Part shown: piece by piece, positions 35,455 through 44,449 of the stretch
Numbering within the stretch: the stretch's first letter is position 1
How the letters are laid out: each line of letters opens with the position of its first letter
Origin: Lachnospiraceae bacterium A2
GTDB lineage: Bacteria; Bacillota; Clostridia; Lachnospirales; Lachnospiraceae
Reading direction: 5' to 3'
NCBI GenBank assembly: GCA_000403315.2
Contig: KE159636.1
Span: forward strand, 2,916,233-2,980,232
Length of the DNA stretch: 64,000 nucleotides
Position numbers and translations under genes: made by a program
Notes under the pieces: generated by a model
Told to the model about the DNA's origin: nothing
The model's database searches: none
What the model saw: only the letters and a program-made list of their open reading frames with translations

Positions 35455-36198
35455 TTATCCATTCCTTTCTAATAAGGCAGCGCTGTGGATTTCCCGGATG
35501 TCCTCTGCCAGCATTTTCCATGAATCATATTTCAGCTTTTCCATCAGCGCTTCCCAGCCGCCTTCTGCCTGAAGCGGTACGCCGCGGCTGCCAAGCTCCC
35601 TGCCCAGCCACCGGGCATACCCATAGATATCCTCCGGGAACTGCTGCCCAAATGCTTCACTTTCGTATTCCACGGTCCAGAGGATTCCCCCATTGAAGGA
35701 ACGCCTGCTGCCATCCCTCATCTGAAATTCAAGCATCAGGCTTCCATGGGCATCTGCTTTTAGGATGAAACATTCCACCTCCTGCCAGCCGTACTCTTTT
35801 TTGCTGAAAAAACAGCAGTATTCCACCCCGTCCATGGTAAACCGCTGGAACCAGAACATGCTCCCGGCCGTTGCTGCCATGGTAAGGAAAACTGCCGCTG
35901 CACAGACAGCATATTTTTTCTTCCTGGAAAACCCTGCCTGGATGCCTGTCCCATCCTCATTTTCAAAATAGCCTTTCAGCCCTCCTGGGGCAAACAGCCA
36001 GCAAACCACCAAAAACAGCGCAAGGAACAGCGCAATGGGAAGCCCTGTCCCCGTCAGGAGGTATACGCTGCCTGCCCCGTAATGCCATTGGTAGGCTTTT
36101 TCAATGAAAGGCAGCACGCCGCAAAACAGCCCTGCAATGCACAGGGGGATTGCCAAGGCATACCAAATAAAATTTTTCCAAAAATGTTTCTTTCCCAT
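35455..36198 (-). CDS. Hypothetical membrane protein inside the arginine operon
   Basis: A 247-residue protein of unrecognised family. Three likely membrane segments are seen (FIWYALAIPLCIAGLFCGV, LPIALFLALFLVVCWLFA and YAVCAAAVFLTMAATAGSMF). A soluble C-terminal part of about 130 residues follows (MDGVEYCCFFSKKEYGWQEV). It starts 5 nt after argJ and ends 3 nt before argB with no ribosome site of its own in view, so it should be translationally coupled. The arg context may be positional only. Low-level transport or regulation cannot be excluded. Confidence 0.72.
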   Translation of the reverse strand: MGKKHFWKNFIWYALAIPLCIAGLFCGVLPFIEKAYQWHYGAGSVYLLTGTGLPIALFLALFLVVCWLFAPGGLKGYFENEDGTGIQAGFSRKKKYAVCAAAVFLTMAATAGSMFWFQRFTMDGVEYCCFFSKKEYGWQEVECFILKADAHGSLMLEFQMRDGSRRSFNGGILWTVEYESEAFGQQFPEDIYGYARWLGRELGSRGVPLQAEGGWEALMEKLKYDSWKMLAEDIREIHSAALLERNG

Positions 36199-36203
36199 AC
36201 TTG

Positions 36204-37427
36204 TCAGGAGCGGTAATCCGCATTGATTTTTACATAGTCGTAAGTCAGGTCGCAGCCCCATGCCGCAGCCTCTGCATCCCCCATTTTCATATCCACAAGG
36301 ACGGTCACTTCCTCGTCTGAAAGGATTTTGGTGGCTTCTTCCTCGCTGTAGCCTGCCGCCACGCCATCCCTGTAAATCTGGATGCTCCCGGACTTGCTTT
36401 GGAAAAACAGCTCAATGGCGTCCGGGTCAAACGTGACGCCGGAATAGCCCAAGGCGCACAGAATCCTGCCCCAGTTGGCGTCATGCCCAAAAATGGCTGC
36501 CTTTGTCAGGGATGAGCAAATGACGGATTTTGCCAAAATTTTGGCATGCTCCTTCGTGTCCGCATGGATGACTTTTGTTTCAAACAATGCGGTTGCCCCT
36601 TCCCCGTCCCCTGCCATTTTTTTCGCAAGGGCAGTATTAATATAGTTCAGGGCTTCGGTAAATTTCCGGTAATTTTCGTCCTTTTCTGTAATTTCTTCAT
36701 TCCCTGCCATCCCATTTGCAAGGAGAAGGACTGTGTCGTTAGTGGAGGTGTCCCCATCCACGGAAACCATGTTGTAGGTGTCCTGCACGTCTGTTTTCAG
36801 CGCTTCCTGCAGCAGTTCCCTGGAAATTGCCAAATCGGTAGTGAGGAACCCAAGCATGGTGCACATATTTGGATGTATCATGCCGGAGCCTTTGCACATG
36901 CCCCCTATGGTGACGGTTTTGCCGCCTATCTCAAAAGTAACGGCTGCCTCCTTGGGCTTAGTATCTGTAGTCATAATGGCGCATGCTGCCTGATGGCTCT
37001 GTTCCTTAGTCCCGCTTAAAGAAGGAGCCATGGCTTGGATGCCAGCCGCCAGCTTTTCCATAGGAAGCTGCATACCAATCACCCCGGTAGACGCTACCAG
37101 CACCTGGCCTGCCGGGATGCCCAGGCTTCCTTCCACCGCTTCAGCCGTCTTTTGGCAGTATCCCATGCCTTCCTCCCCGGTGCAGGCATTGGCAATCCCT
37201 GCGTTGACAACAACAGCCCTTGCAGGCCCCTCCCCTGCAACGATTTTCTTATCCCATTTAACTGGGGCTGCCTGCACCACATTTGTGGTAAATGCCCCTG
37301 CCACTGCTGCCGGGGCTTCGCTTACAATCATTGCCATGTCCATCCTGTCCTGATATTTTATGCCTGCGGCTGTGGCTGCGGCCTGAAATCCTTTTGCCGC
37401 GGTAACGCCGCCTGTTATTATTTCCAT
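36204..37427 (-). CDS. argJ: Ornithine acetyltransferase / N-acetylglutamate synthase
   Basis: ArgJ moves the acetyl group from acetylornithine to glutamate and often also makes acetylglutamate from acetyl-CoA. The 407-residue precursor cuts itself before a Thr, here in KGSGMIHPNMCTMLGFLTTD, where the usual Ala before the Thr is replaced by Cys. Other conserved segments: MVSVDGDTSTND and FGHDANWGRILCALGYS. Full length. It follows the GNAT gene with a 24-nt gap. Confidence 0.95.
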   Translation of the reverse strand: MEIITGGVTAAKGFQAAATAAGIKYQDRMDMAMIVSEAPAAVAGAFTTNVVQAAPVKWDKKIVAGEGPARAVVVNAGIANACTGEEGMGYCQKTAEAVEGSLGIPAGQVLVASTGVIGMQLPMEKLAAGIQAMAPSLSGTKEQSHQAACAIMTTDTKPKEAAVTFEIGGKTVTIGGMCKGSGMIHPNMCTMLGFLTTDLAISRELLQEALKTDVQDTYNMVSVDGDTSTNDTVLLLANGMAGNEEITEKDENYRKFTEALNYINTALAKKMAGDGEGATALFETKVIHADTKEHAKILAKSVICSSLTKAAIFGHDANWGRILCALGYSGVTFDPDAIELFFQSKSGSIQIYRDGVAAGYSEEEATKILSDEEVTVLVDMKMGDAEAAAWGCDLTYDYVKINADYRS

Positions 37428-37451
37428 AAAGGCAAACTCCTTTCTGTGTTT

Positions 37452-37916
37452 TTATTGGAATATCGTAATATTTTCGTCATTTAAGACAAAATCATAGTAA
37501 TTCAAATCCTCCCGGAAGGTCCAGCCTACGCTTTTCCAAAAGGAATTGCCCACCTCATTTTTCTTAAATGCAATCAGGCACACTTTATTGATGCCTTCTG
37601 CCTGCAGCGCTTTCATGGCTTTTACTGCCATATCCTTGCCAATGCCCCGTTTCCGGTAGCCTTCCCGGACGCAGACATGGTAAAAGCACCCCCGCCGGCC
37701 ATCGTGGCCGCAGAGGATTGCCCCTACCACCTGCCCTTCTGTTTCCGCCACTATGCTGGTGGAAGGGTTCCGGCGGATAAAGCGGGCTACCCCTTCCTCG
37801 GAATCGTCCATGCTGCGGATGCCGAAGCCCTTAATCGTTTTCCAAAGTTGGTACACTTTGGGGTAGTCGGATTGCCGCATGGGGCGGATGGTGATTTCTT
37901 GGTTGGTATTTTCCAT
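37452..37916 (-). CDS. GNAT-family N-acetyltransferase in the arginine operon
   Basis: A 154-residue single-domain GNAT enzyme of the YpeA-like type. The acetyl-CoA loop is REGYRKRGIGKDM, preceded by GAILCGHDGRRGCFYH. It is clearly paralogous to the gene at 57132-57569 (shared GHDGRRG, GNSFW and LARNP/IRRNP segments). It lies between argC and argJ on the same strand. A role in acetylglutamate supply is possible but unproven. Confidence 0.85.
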   Translation of the reverse strand: MENTNQEITIRPMRQSDYPKVYQLWKTIKGFGIRSMDDSEEGVARFIRRNPSTSIVAETEGQVVGAILCGHDGRRGCFYHVCVREGYRKRGIGKDMAVKAMKALQAEGINKVCLIAFKKNEVGNSFWKSVGWTFREDLNYYDFVLNDENITIFQ

Positions 37917-37968
37917 TGTTTTTTCTTCCTGACTTTCTATATTTGGTTAGGGCGCTTTTCGCAATACT

Positions 37969-39036
37969 TTATGGGAACATTGGCACGAGCTGCAGCCCTT
38001 CCTGCTCTGGAAAACCAAACATCAGGTTCATGTTCTGGACTGCCTGCCCCGCCGCGCCTTTTACCAGGTTATCAATGACCCCCATCAGGATAATCCTGCC
38101 TGTGCGCTTGTCAATCTGGAAGCCGATATCTACGAAATTGCTCCCTTCCACCCATTTTGTTTCCGGGCAGGCGCCTTCCCCTAAGATACGGATAAAATAT
38201 TCATTTTTATAATATTTCTCATAGGCCGCCATGACTTGCCCCCCAGTAGGCAGTGCAAAGCTGCCGTCCTCCTGCCGGATTTTTTTCAGGGAAGCATATT
38301 CTGTGGCGAGGATTCCACGGTTCATGGGCACCAGATGGGGGGTAAAATTAATAGTAACCGGCTCCCCTGCCGCATACCCCAACTGTTCTTCGATTTCCGG
38401 GGTGTGGCGGTGGGTGGCTACCCCATAAGCCTTGATGTTTTCATTGACTTCACAGAACAAATTCGGCAGCTTCGCGCCCCTGCCTGCGCCGGAAGTCCCG
38501 GATTTGGCATCCACAATCAAGGTGGCAGGGTCAACCAGCCCTTCTTTCAGTAACGGCCATGCCGTCAGGATGGAACAGGTGGTATAGCATCCGGGATTTG
38601 CCACCAGCCTTGCCTGTTTTACCTGCTCCCGGTTGATCTCGCAAAGGCCATACACGGCTTCTTCCAGAAATTGGGGGCTTTTATGGGAAATCCCATACCA
38701 TTTTTCATAAATCCCCACATCTTTCAGGCGGTAATCCGCGCTTAAGTCCACAACCTTTGCATGCTGTAAAATTTCTTCTGTCAGGACTCCCGCCAAGAAC
38801 CCCTGGGGCGTGGCGGTAAAGATAACGTCCACCTGTTTTGCCAGTTCCACAATATTGTCGCCTAAGCATGTGTCCTCCACAAGCTGGAACATGTTCCGGT
38901 ACACGTCTGCATATTTTTCATCTATATAACTTCTGGAACCATACCATTTTATTTCCACCCCTTTATGGCCCAGGAGAATCCTCACCAGTTCTGCCCCGGC
39001 ATATCCTGTAGCCCCTATAATCCCTGCTTTTACCAT
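37969..39036 (-). CDS. argC: N-acetyl-gamma-glutamyl-phosphate reductase
   Basis: NADPH-dependent reductase making the semialdehyde for ArgD. The 355-residue product opens MVKAGIIGATGYAGAEL (nucleotide-binding Gly-rich loop) and has the catalytic Cys in VANPGCYTT. The ATG at 39036 has GAGAGGA upstream; the open frame continues to 39243, but that part covers the promoter and a repeat. First gene of the arg operon, under the ARG-box promoter at 39235-39263. Confidence 0.95.
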   Translation of the reverse strand: MVKAGIIGATGYAGAELVRILLGHKGVEIKWYGSRSYIDEKYADVYRNMFQLVEDTCLGDNIVELAKQVDVIFTATPQGFLAGVLTEEILQHAKVVDLSADYRLKDVGIYEKWYGISHKSPQFLEEAVYGLCEINREQVKQARLVANPGCYTTCSILTAWPLLKEGLVDPATLIVDAKSGTSGAGRGAKLPNLFCEVNENIKAYGVATHRHTPEIEEQLGYAAGEPVTINFTPHLVPMNRGILATEYASLKKIRQEDGSFALPTGGQVMAAYEKYYKNEYFIRILGEGACPETKWVEGSNFVDIGFQIDKRTGRIILMGVIDNLVKGAAGQAVQNMNLMFGFPEQEGLQLVPMFP

Positions 39037-39118
39037 TATTTTTCCTCTCTTTCCTGCCCTGAACAATGCCATGGGTCCACATGGCCCTATTACAGCGCCA
39101 AAGTAATGCGGCGTTAAA

Positions 39119-39171
39119 ACCAAATATCCCGCGGCATTCCCGAAATTCCCATTTGCCGCGGGAATCAAAAT
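39119..39171. repeat. Short family 2-like repeat in the argC leader
   Basis: CCAAATATCCCGCGGCATTC ... TTTGCCGCGGGAATC, with a CCGCGG dyad at each end. It lies in the 5' untranslated region of argC. Confidence 0.5.
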
Positions 39172-39228
39172 GCTAATTCCAATCATAATATATCTTTTGG
39201 GTTCCGTAAAGCCTTTTTTTCTCAGCAT

Positions 39229-39242
39229 TGCATAATTATACA
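39229..39242. promoter_or_regulatory. ArgR/AhrC-like ARG box on the argC promoter
   Basis: TGCATAATTATACA, close to the ARG-box dyad TGAATAATTATTCA, directly over the argC -10 box. A second weaker candidate (TGTATATTTTTTCA, 39338-39351) abuts the argG -35 box. Confidence 0.6.
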
Positions 39243-39263
39243 TTTATTTCTTTTTTTATGCAA
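39235..39263 (-). promoter_or_regulatory. argC promoter
   Basis: Minus strand TTGCAT (39263-39258), 17 bp, TATAAT (39240-39235). Confidence 0.72.
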
Positions 39264-39352
39264 CACTTTTCTGCGAGGTTTTCCCAATTTTCTTCCACAT
39301 ATATTGAATTTATGCAGAAAAAAAGATTTTTCCATAATGTATATTTTTTCAC

Positions 39353-39381
39353 TTGCTATTTTCTCACGCTTAGTATATAAT
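39353..39381 (+). promoter_or_regulatory. argG promoter
   Basis: TTGCTA (39353-39358), 17 bp, TATAAT (39376-39381). The leader is about 70 nt. Confidence 0.75.
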
Positions 39382-39459
39382 GTCCACGGAAACATAGGAG
39401 CAACTCTGCCGCCCATAAAAAATCAGCGGCAGGCTATTATTTTAAACGGAGGACAAGTA

Positions 39460-40683
39460 ATGAAAGAAAAAGTGATTTTAGCTTATTCCGGCGGTCTGGA
39501 CACCACCGCAATCATCCCATGGCTAAAGGAAAATTTTGATTATGATGTTGTCTGCTGCTGCATCGACTGCGGGCAGGACGAGGAGCTGGACGGGCTGGAG
39601 GAGCGCGCCAAATTATCCGGCGCTTCCAAGCTATACATTGAAGATATCACCGACGAATTTGCGGAGGAATACATCATCCCCTGCGTGCAGGCCGGCGCTG
39701 TCTACGAAAACAAATACCTGCTGGGGACTTCCATGGCGCGCCCGGGCATTGCCAAACGCTTAGTGGAAATTGCCCGGAAGGAAGGGGCTGCCGCTATCTG
39801 CCACGGCGCAACTGGGAAGGGCAACGACCAAATCCGTTTTGAACTGGGCATCAAAGCCCTTGCCCCGGACTTGAAAATCATTGCCGCATGGAGAAGCGAC
39901 AAGTGGGACATGCAGTCCAGGGAAGATGAAATCGCCTACTGCCGGGAACATGGCATCGACCTTCCATTTTCTGCGGACAGCAGCTACAGCCGGGACCGGA
40001 ACCTGTGGCATATCAGCCATGAGGGGCTGGAACTGGAAGACCCCGCCTGCGAGCCTAATTACAGCCATCTCTTAGTACTTGGGGTTTCCCCGGAACAGGC
40101 GCCGGAAGAAGGGGAATACGTAACCATGTCCTTTGAAGCCGGCGTGCCGAAAACCATCAATGGGAAGGAAATGAAGGTAGCCGACATTATCCGGGAACTG
40201 AACCGCCTGGGCGGGAAACATGGCATTGGGATTGTGGATATTGTAGAAAACCGTGTAGTTGGCATGAAATCCCGGGGCGTTTATGAAACTCCCGGCGGGA
40301 CAATCCTGATGGAAGCACAGCAGCAGCTAGAGGAACTGGTGTTAGACCGGGCAACCATGGAAGCGAAAAAAGACATGGGGAACCGGATGGCCCAGATCGT
40401 CTACGAAGGGAACTGGTTTACGCCGCTGCGGGAAGCTGTGCAGGCTTTTGTTACCTCTACCCAGAAATATGTGACTGGGGAAGTGAAGTTCAAGCTTTAC
40501 AAAGGGAATATTATCAAGGCTGGTACAACATCACCCTACTCACTGTATAGTGAGTCCCTTGCAAGCTTTACTACTGGCGACTTGTACGACCACCATGACG
40601 CGGAAGGGTTTATTACGCTGTTTGGGCTGCCGCTGAAAGTGCGGGCTATGAAAATGGCAGAATTGGAGAAAGGGCAGGACTAA
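39460..40683 (+). CDS. argG: Argininosuccinate synthase
   Basis: Joins citrulline and aspartate using ATP. The 407-residue product starts MKEKVILAYSGGLDTTAI, the PP-loop of this ATP pyrophosphatase family, and keeps CHGATGKGNDQIRFE and SRGVYETPGGTIL. GGAGG lies 7 nt before the ATG at 39460; the longer frame from 39304 runs through the promoter. Divergent from argC. argH is about 39 kb away in this window. Confidence 0.96.
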   Translation: MKEKVILAYSGGLDTTAIIPWLKENFDYDVVCCCIDCGQDEELDGLEERAKLSGASKLYIEDITDEFAEEYIIPCVQAGAVYENKYLLGTSMARPGIAKRLVEIARKEGAAAICHGATGKGNDQIRFELGIKALAPDLKIIAAWRSDKWDMQSREDEIAYCREHGIDLPFSADSSYSRDRNLWHISHEGLELEDPACEPNYSHLLVLGVSPEQAPEEGEYVTMSFEAGVPKTINGKEMKVADIIRELNRLGGKHGIGIVDIVENRVVGMKSRGVYETPGGTILMEAQQQLEELVLDRATMEAKKDMGNRMAQIVYEGNWFTPLREAVQAFVTSTQKYVTGEVKFKLYKGNIIKAGTTSPYSLYSESLASFTTGDLYDHHDAEGFITLFGLPLKVRAMKMAELEKGQD

Positions 40684-40686
40684 GGG

Positions 40687-40734
40687 TCCCAAGAGATACT
40701 CTCACGCTTTCGCGTAACAAGGCCTTTCCTATAG
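40687..40734. repeat. Partial hairpin repeat family 1 (Y module)
   Basis: AGATACTCTCACGCTTTCGCG then AAGGCCTTTCCTATAGAG. The left outer arm is lost. Confidence 0.6.
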
Positions 40735-40736
40735 AG

Positions 40737-40807
40737 TCAAATACCCTCGCGGCATTCGCCAAATATCCATGCAAGCATGGCTATTTTCCTCATTGCTCGC
40801 GGGAATA
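40737..40807. repeat. Repeat family 2 copy (inverted orientation)
   Basis: CAAATACCCTCGCGGCATTC, then an inner dyad CCATGCAAGCATGG, ending TTGCTCGCGGGAAT. Confidence 0.72.
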
Positions 40808-40811
40808 AAGC

Positions 40812-40858
40812 AAGGGAAAGCAGGTAAGCCAATTATTTGGCATCATCTGCTTTCCCTT
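40812..40858. terminator. Convergent terminator argG / lipoprotein
   Basis: AAGGGAAAGCAG and CTGCTTTCCCTT pair over 12 bp, with an inner GCCAA / TTGGC stem. The T-tracts are short. Confidence 0.65.
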
Positions 40859-40872
40859 ATCTTCTGTCTGTA

Positions 40873-41787
40873 TTAATAAAAATGCTTCACGCCCTTAGTC
40901 GTATCCTCCGCATAGACCATCGTGCAGCTTTTTATCTCCCCTTCTTTGTCATACAAAAAAGCAATGGCAAGGTGGGGCTGGTCTGGCACCTCAAAATTAT
41001 TCTCCTTCAGCTCCTCGTCAGAAATCGTCACATATTTCCCTGCTTTCAGCTTATACTTCCCGCTCACCTTGGTGCCATCCTCCAAAGTGTCCTTAATTTT
41101 ATAAGTACCATAAAACAGCCCGTTTTCCACGTCAAAATCCTGGTCTGTATCTACCGTGTCTCCCAGCGCAACAAGCTGGTGCCCTTTCCCATTCGGGGCG
41201 TCCCCGCTCCATTGTCCGGTATAGACTTCCTTGTAAAGGCTTTTGTCCTCCGTATGGCTGCTGGCATAATACCAGATCCCGTTCCCTTCCCGCTTGCCTT
41301 CCTTGTAATCGCCATAATACCACTGGTCGCAGTCGCAGCCGTCAAAGGTATAAAAACCAATCCCGGTCCCGCTGTCCCCTCCTTCCGGAAAGTAAATGTA
41401 AGTCCCGGTTTCTTTTGCCATTTTCACCAGCGCCTGCCCTTCCGGGCTCTCCTGCAGCTTATCCAGCGCGGCGGCATCGTCTGCTTCTATGGCCTTCCTT
41501 GCAGCTTCCATCGTTTTGTTGTAGCCTTCCATTTCTTCTGCCTTCCGGTTCAGTTCCTCGGCTGCCGCCAGCAGGCCTTCATCTTCCGGCATCTGCTCCA
41601 ATGCCTGTTCCATGGCTTTCTGCGCTTTGGTATATTCATTGCCTTCCATATAGGCTTCCGCCTCTGCCTTGTACTGTTCTGCAGCCTGTTTCTGCTCTTC
41701 TGTAGGACCACCGCAGCCTGTCAGGCTAACCGCCAATACCAATGCGGATGCCATCCCTGCTGCCATAAATTTTGTGTGTTTCCTCAT
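40873..41787 (-). CDS. MORN-repeat-like lipoprotein
   Basis: A 304-residue lipoprotein with lipobox LTGC near residue 25. Residues 30-110 are charged and helical with TPR-like spacing (AEAYMEGNEYTKAQKAMEQALEQMPED). The C-terminal half has MORN-type repeats (YYGDYKEGKREGNGIW, YTGQWSGDAPNGKG and YGTYKIKDTLEDG). Function unknown; surface location is expected. GGAGGAAAAAT precedes the ATG. It stands alone. Confidence 0.78.
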   Translation of the reverse strand: MRKHTKFMAAGMASALVLAVSLTGCGGPTEEQKQAAEQYKAEAEAYMEGNEYTKAQKAMEQALEQMPEDEGLLAAAEELNRKAEEMEGYNKTMEAARKAIEADDAAALDKLQESPEGQALVKMAKETGTYIYFPEGGDSGTGIGFYTFDGCDCDQWYYGDYKEGKREGNGIWYYASSHTEDKSLYKEVYTGQWSGDAPNGKGHQLVALGDTVDTDQDFDVENGLFYGTYKIKDTLEDGTKVSGKYKLKAGKYVTISDEELKENNFEVPDQPHLAIAFLYDKEGEIKSCTMVYAEDTTKGVKHFY

Positions 41788-41881
41788 ATTTTTCCTCCAA
41801 TTGCTTCAATGCTGCATGGCATTCTTATTCTTTTCCCTTCTTTTGTCCCCCTGTCTTCCTGCTCTTGCGTATCTCAGCAGC

Positions 41882-42751
41882 TTACTGTTTCACGCTTTTT
41901 AATAATGTGATGATTTCCTCCTTCAAGTCCAGGGCCATATCCTTTAGCCGCCGGCTTGCAGAGTGGGAAGTCAGCACATTCCCAAGGCATTTTGAAGCCA
42001 TGTCATATTTCCTGAAATGGAACGACATACAGGCCAGCAGATAATCCATTGTGCCCTCGTCCATCCCATAAATAGGGAACATTTCCTGGGAAATGGCCTT
42101 GATAAAGCCTTCATATGCCTGCTGGTAAAAGGTTTCCTCCTCCTTCCTGCAGGCTGCCTTGGCGGCTTGTTCCGCCAGGGTGCCCTCCCCCATGGCCTCT
42201 GCTTTCCCACGGCACAGCCATGCAATTTTCAGGCAGGCATACGCTTTCTCGCTTTCCTTCCCCCGCTTGACGGCTGCGTTCAGCAGCGCAAGCTTGCAGC
42301 GGGCAATGGCGGTGTCGTAGGAATATATTTCTGCTTCCGGCTCGTTGGCTTTATGGAACCGGGAGGAAATCTGCTCCCGCACAAACCTTGCCTGCGTAGG
42401 CGTGATCCTGTCAAAATCCCGTATCAGCGCAGTATAGCCGCACTCCGGGCAGGAAATCACGTCGTATTTCAGCGTGTCGATATGCTCAAACCTTGGGCGC
42501 AGGTCCTTGTCCGGCTGCATCCTCCTTGCCCTCCCAGTTTTCACCACCTTCGTCTTAAATACATTGTCGCACACTTTACAACGTACTGTTTTCTGTAAAA
42601 GAAATTCTGTTTCCGAAGGGATTAAGCGTTCCTTCGCTTTTTTCTCCTCCTCTTTCTCCTTCTTTGTGTTCTCCCTTTTCCCTTCTTCAAACAACTGCAT
42701 GGATTCCTTGGCTTCCAGCCCGAATTTCTCCAACCCTGAAAACAAATTCAT
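41882..42751 (-). CDS. DUF2225 family protein
   Basis: A 289-residue soluble protein of the DUF2225 family, whose function is not established. A basic N-terminal helix (KRENTKKEKEEEKKAKERL) is followed by zinc-ribbon-like pairs (RCKVCDNVFKT and SCPECGYTALIRDFD) and then a helical, TPR-like part (AIARCKLALLNAAVKRG). Starts 24 nt after glnS, so probably cotranscribed. GAGGAG precedes the ATG. Confidence 0.82.
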   Translation of the reverse strand: MNLFSGLEKFGLEAKESMQLFEEGKRENTKKEKEEEKKAKERLIPSETEFLLQKTVRCKVCDNVFKTKVVKTGRARRMQPDKDLRPRFEHIDTLKYDVISCPECGYTALIRDFDRITPTQARFVREQISSRFHKANEPEAEIYSYDTAIARCKLALLNAAVKRGKESEKAYACLKIAWLCRGKAEAMGEGTLAEQAAKAACRKEEETFYQQAYEGFIKAISQEMFPIYGMDEGTMDYLLACMSFHFRKYDMASKCLGNVLTSHSASRRLKDMALDLKEEIITLLKSVKQ

Positions 42752-42775
42752 ATTGATTTACTCCTCTTTTGCACG

Positions 42776-44449
42776 TTAATTCTGTGCCGGCAGTTTATAA
42801 GAACTTTTTAACGATACAATCCGGTTAAATACCAAGGAACCTGGCTTGGAATCTTTTGCGTCTGCACAGAAAAACCCCTGCCGCACAAACTGGTAGCTGT
42901 CGTATGCCTTCGCTTCTGCAAGGGCAGGCTCTGCATAACATTCCTTTAAAACTGTCAGGGAGTCCGGGTTTAAGTTCAGGCTTCCATCCTCTTTGTTGTA
43001 TACTCCTTTTTCTTCATCTACCAGATTTTCATATAGCCGTACTTCGCATTTCTGCGCATAAGGCACCGGAACCCAGTGGATGGTTCCCTTGACCTTGCGC
43101 CCGGCAAAGCCGCTGCCCGCCTTTGTTTCCGGGTCGTAGGTACAGTGCACCTCAATGACGTTTCCATTTTCATCTTTTACGAAGCTTTCGCATTTCACAA
43201 AATATGCATGCATCAGGCGTACTTCATTCCCAGGGAACAGGCGGAAATATTTTTTCGGGGGCTCCTCCATGAAATCCTCCCTCTCAATGTAAAGTTCCCT
43301 GCAGAAGGGAATTTTCCGCGTCCCCAGTTCCTCGTTTTCCAGATTGTTGGCAGCGTCTAATTGTTCCATCTGCCCCTCCGGGTAATTGTCAATCACCAGC
43401 TTGATGGGGTTTAACACTGCCATCATCCTTGGGCGTTTCAGCTTTAAATCCTCCCGGATGCAGTATTCCAGCATGGCGTAATCCACAGAGCTGTTAGCCT
43501 TAGATACCCCGCACAGCTCCACAAATTTCTGGATGGATTCCGGAGTAAATCCCCTCCTGCGCAAAGCGGCAATGGACACCAGCCTTGGGTCGTCCCAGCC
43601 GTCCACAATCCCATCTTCCACCAGCTTCTTAATGTAACGCTTGCCTGTCACCACATTTGTCAGGTACAGCTTGGCAAATTCAATCTGCCTTGGGGGGTTC
43701 TCATACTCCAGTTCCCGCACCACCCAGTCATATAAGGGCCTGTGGTCCTCAAATTCCAGCGTGCAGATGGAGTGGGTAATGCCCTCGATGGCGTCCTCAA
43801 TGGGATGGGCAAAATCATACATGGGGTAAATGCACCATTCGTCCCCGGTGTTATGGTGGGACATATGTGCCACCCGGTAAAGGATGGGGTCGCGCATGTT
43901 GATATTCGGGGACGCCATGTCAATCCTTGCCCGGAGCACTAATTCCCCGTCCCCGTATTTCCCCTGCTTCATCTCCTCAAACAGACGCAGGTTCTCCTCT
44001 ATGCCCCGCCCTGCATTTGGGTCCTCCTTTCCCGGCTCCGTCAGGGTTCCCCGGTACTCGCGGATTTGCTCCGGGTTCAGGTCTGACACATAGGCTTTCC
44101 CTTTCCTGATAAGCTTTACAGCCGCTTCATACATCTGGCCAAAATAATCGGACGCAAAAAACAGGCGGTCTTCCCAGTCTGCACCCAGCCACCGGATGTC
44201 CTCCTTAATGGACTCCACAAATTCGGTCTTTTCTTTTGTAGGGTTGGTGTCGTCAAAACGCATGTTGAATTTCCCGTTGTATTTCTGGGCCAGCCCGAAA
44301 TTCAATAAAATAGATTTGGCATGTCCGATATGGAGATAGCCGTTCGGTTCCGGCGGGAAACGTGTCCTGACGGTTTCGCAATGCCCATCCTTTAAGTCCT
44401 CCTCAATCTCCTGTTCAATAAAATTTCTGGAAACTGCTTCATTTTCCAT
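42776..44449 (-). CDS. glnS: Glutaminyl-tRNA synthetase
   Basis: Class I synthetase charging tRNA-Gln. The 557-residue product has the HIGH motif in [15 protein letters not shown] and [10 protein letters not shown]. At the position of the KMSKS loop it reads [16 protein letters not shown], followed by [10 protein letters not shown]. The C-terminal anticodon-binding barrels follow. The ATG at 44449 has AGGAGG seven bases upstream; an in-frame start at 44476 has none. The loop lacks the usual MSK and seems to belong to a clostridial variant. Confidence 0.93.
   Translation of the reverse strand: MENEAVSRNFIEQEIEEDLKDGHCETVRTRFPPEPNGYLHIGHAKSILLNFGLAQKYNGKFNMRFDDTNPTKEKTEFVESIKEDIRWLGADWEDRLFFASDYFGQMYEAAVKLIRKGKAYVSDLNPEQIREYRGTLTEPGKEDPNAGRGIEENLRLFEEMKQGKYGDGELVLRARIDMASPNINMRDPILYRVAHMSHHNTGDEWCIYPMYDFAHPIEDAIEGITHSICTLEFEDHRPLYDWVVRELEYENPPRQIEFAKLYLTNVVTGKRYIKKLVEDGIVDGWDDPRLVSIAALRRRGFTPESIQKFVELCGVSKANSSVDYAMLEYCIREDLKLKRPRMMAVLNPIKLVIDNYPEGQMEQLDAANNLENEELGTRKIPFCRELYIEREDFMEEPPKKYFRLFPGNEVRLMHAYFVKCESFVKDENGNVIEVHCTYDPETKAGSGFAGRKVKGTIHWVPVPYAQKCEVRLYENLVDEEKGVYNKEDGSLNLNPDSLTVLKECYAEPALAEAKAYDSYQFVRQGFFCADAKDSKPGSLVFNRIVSLKSSYKLPAQN

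Noticed and set aside
37969..39243. 424-residue version of ArgC
   Set aside because: The first 69 codons cover the ARG-box promoter and a repeat. The 355-residue form is family length and has a ribosome site.
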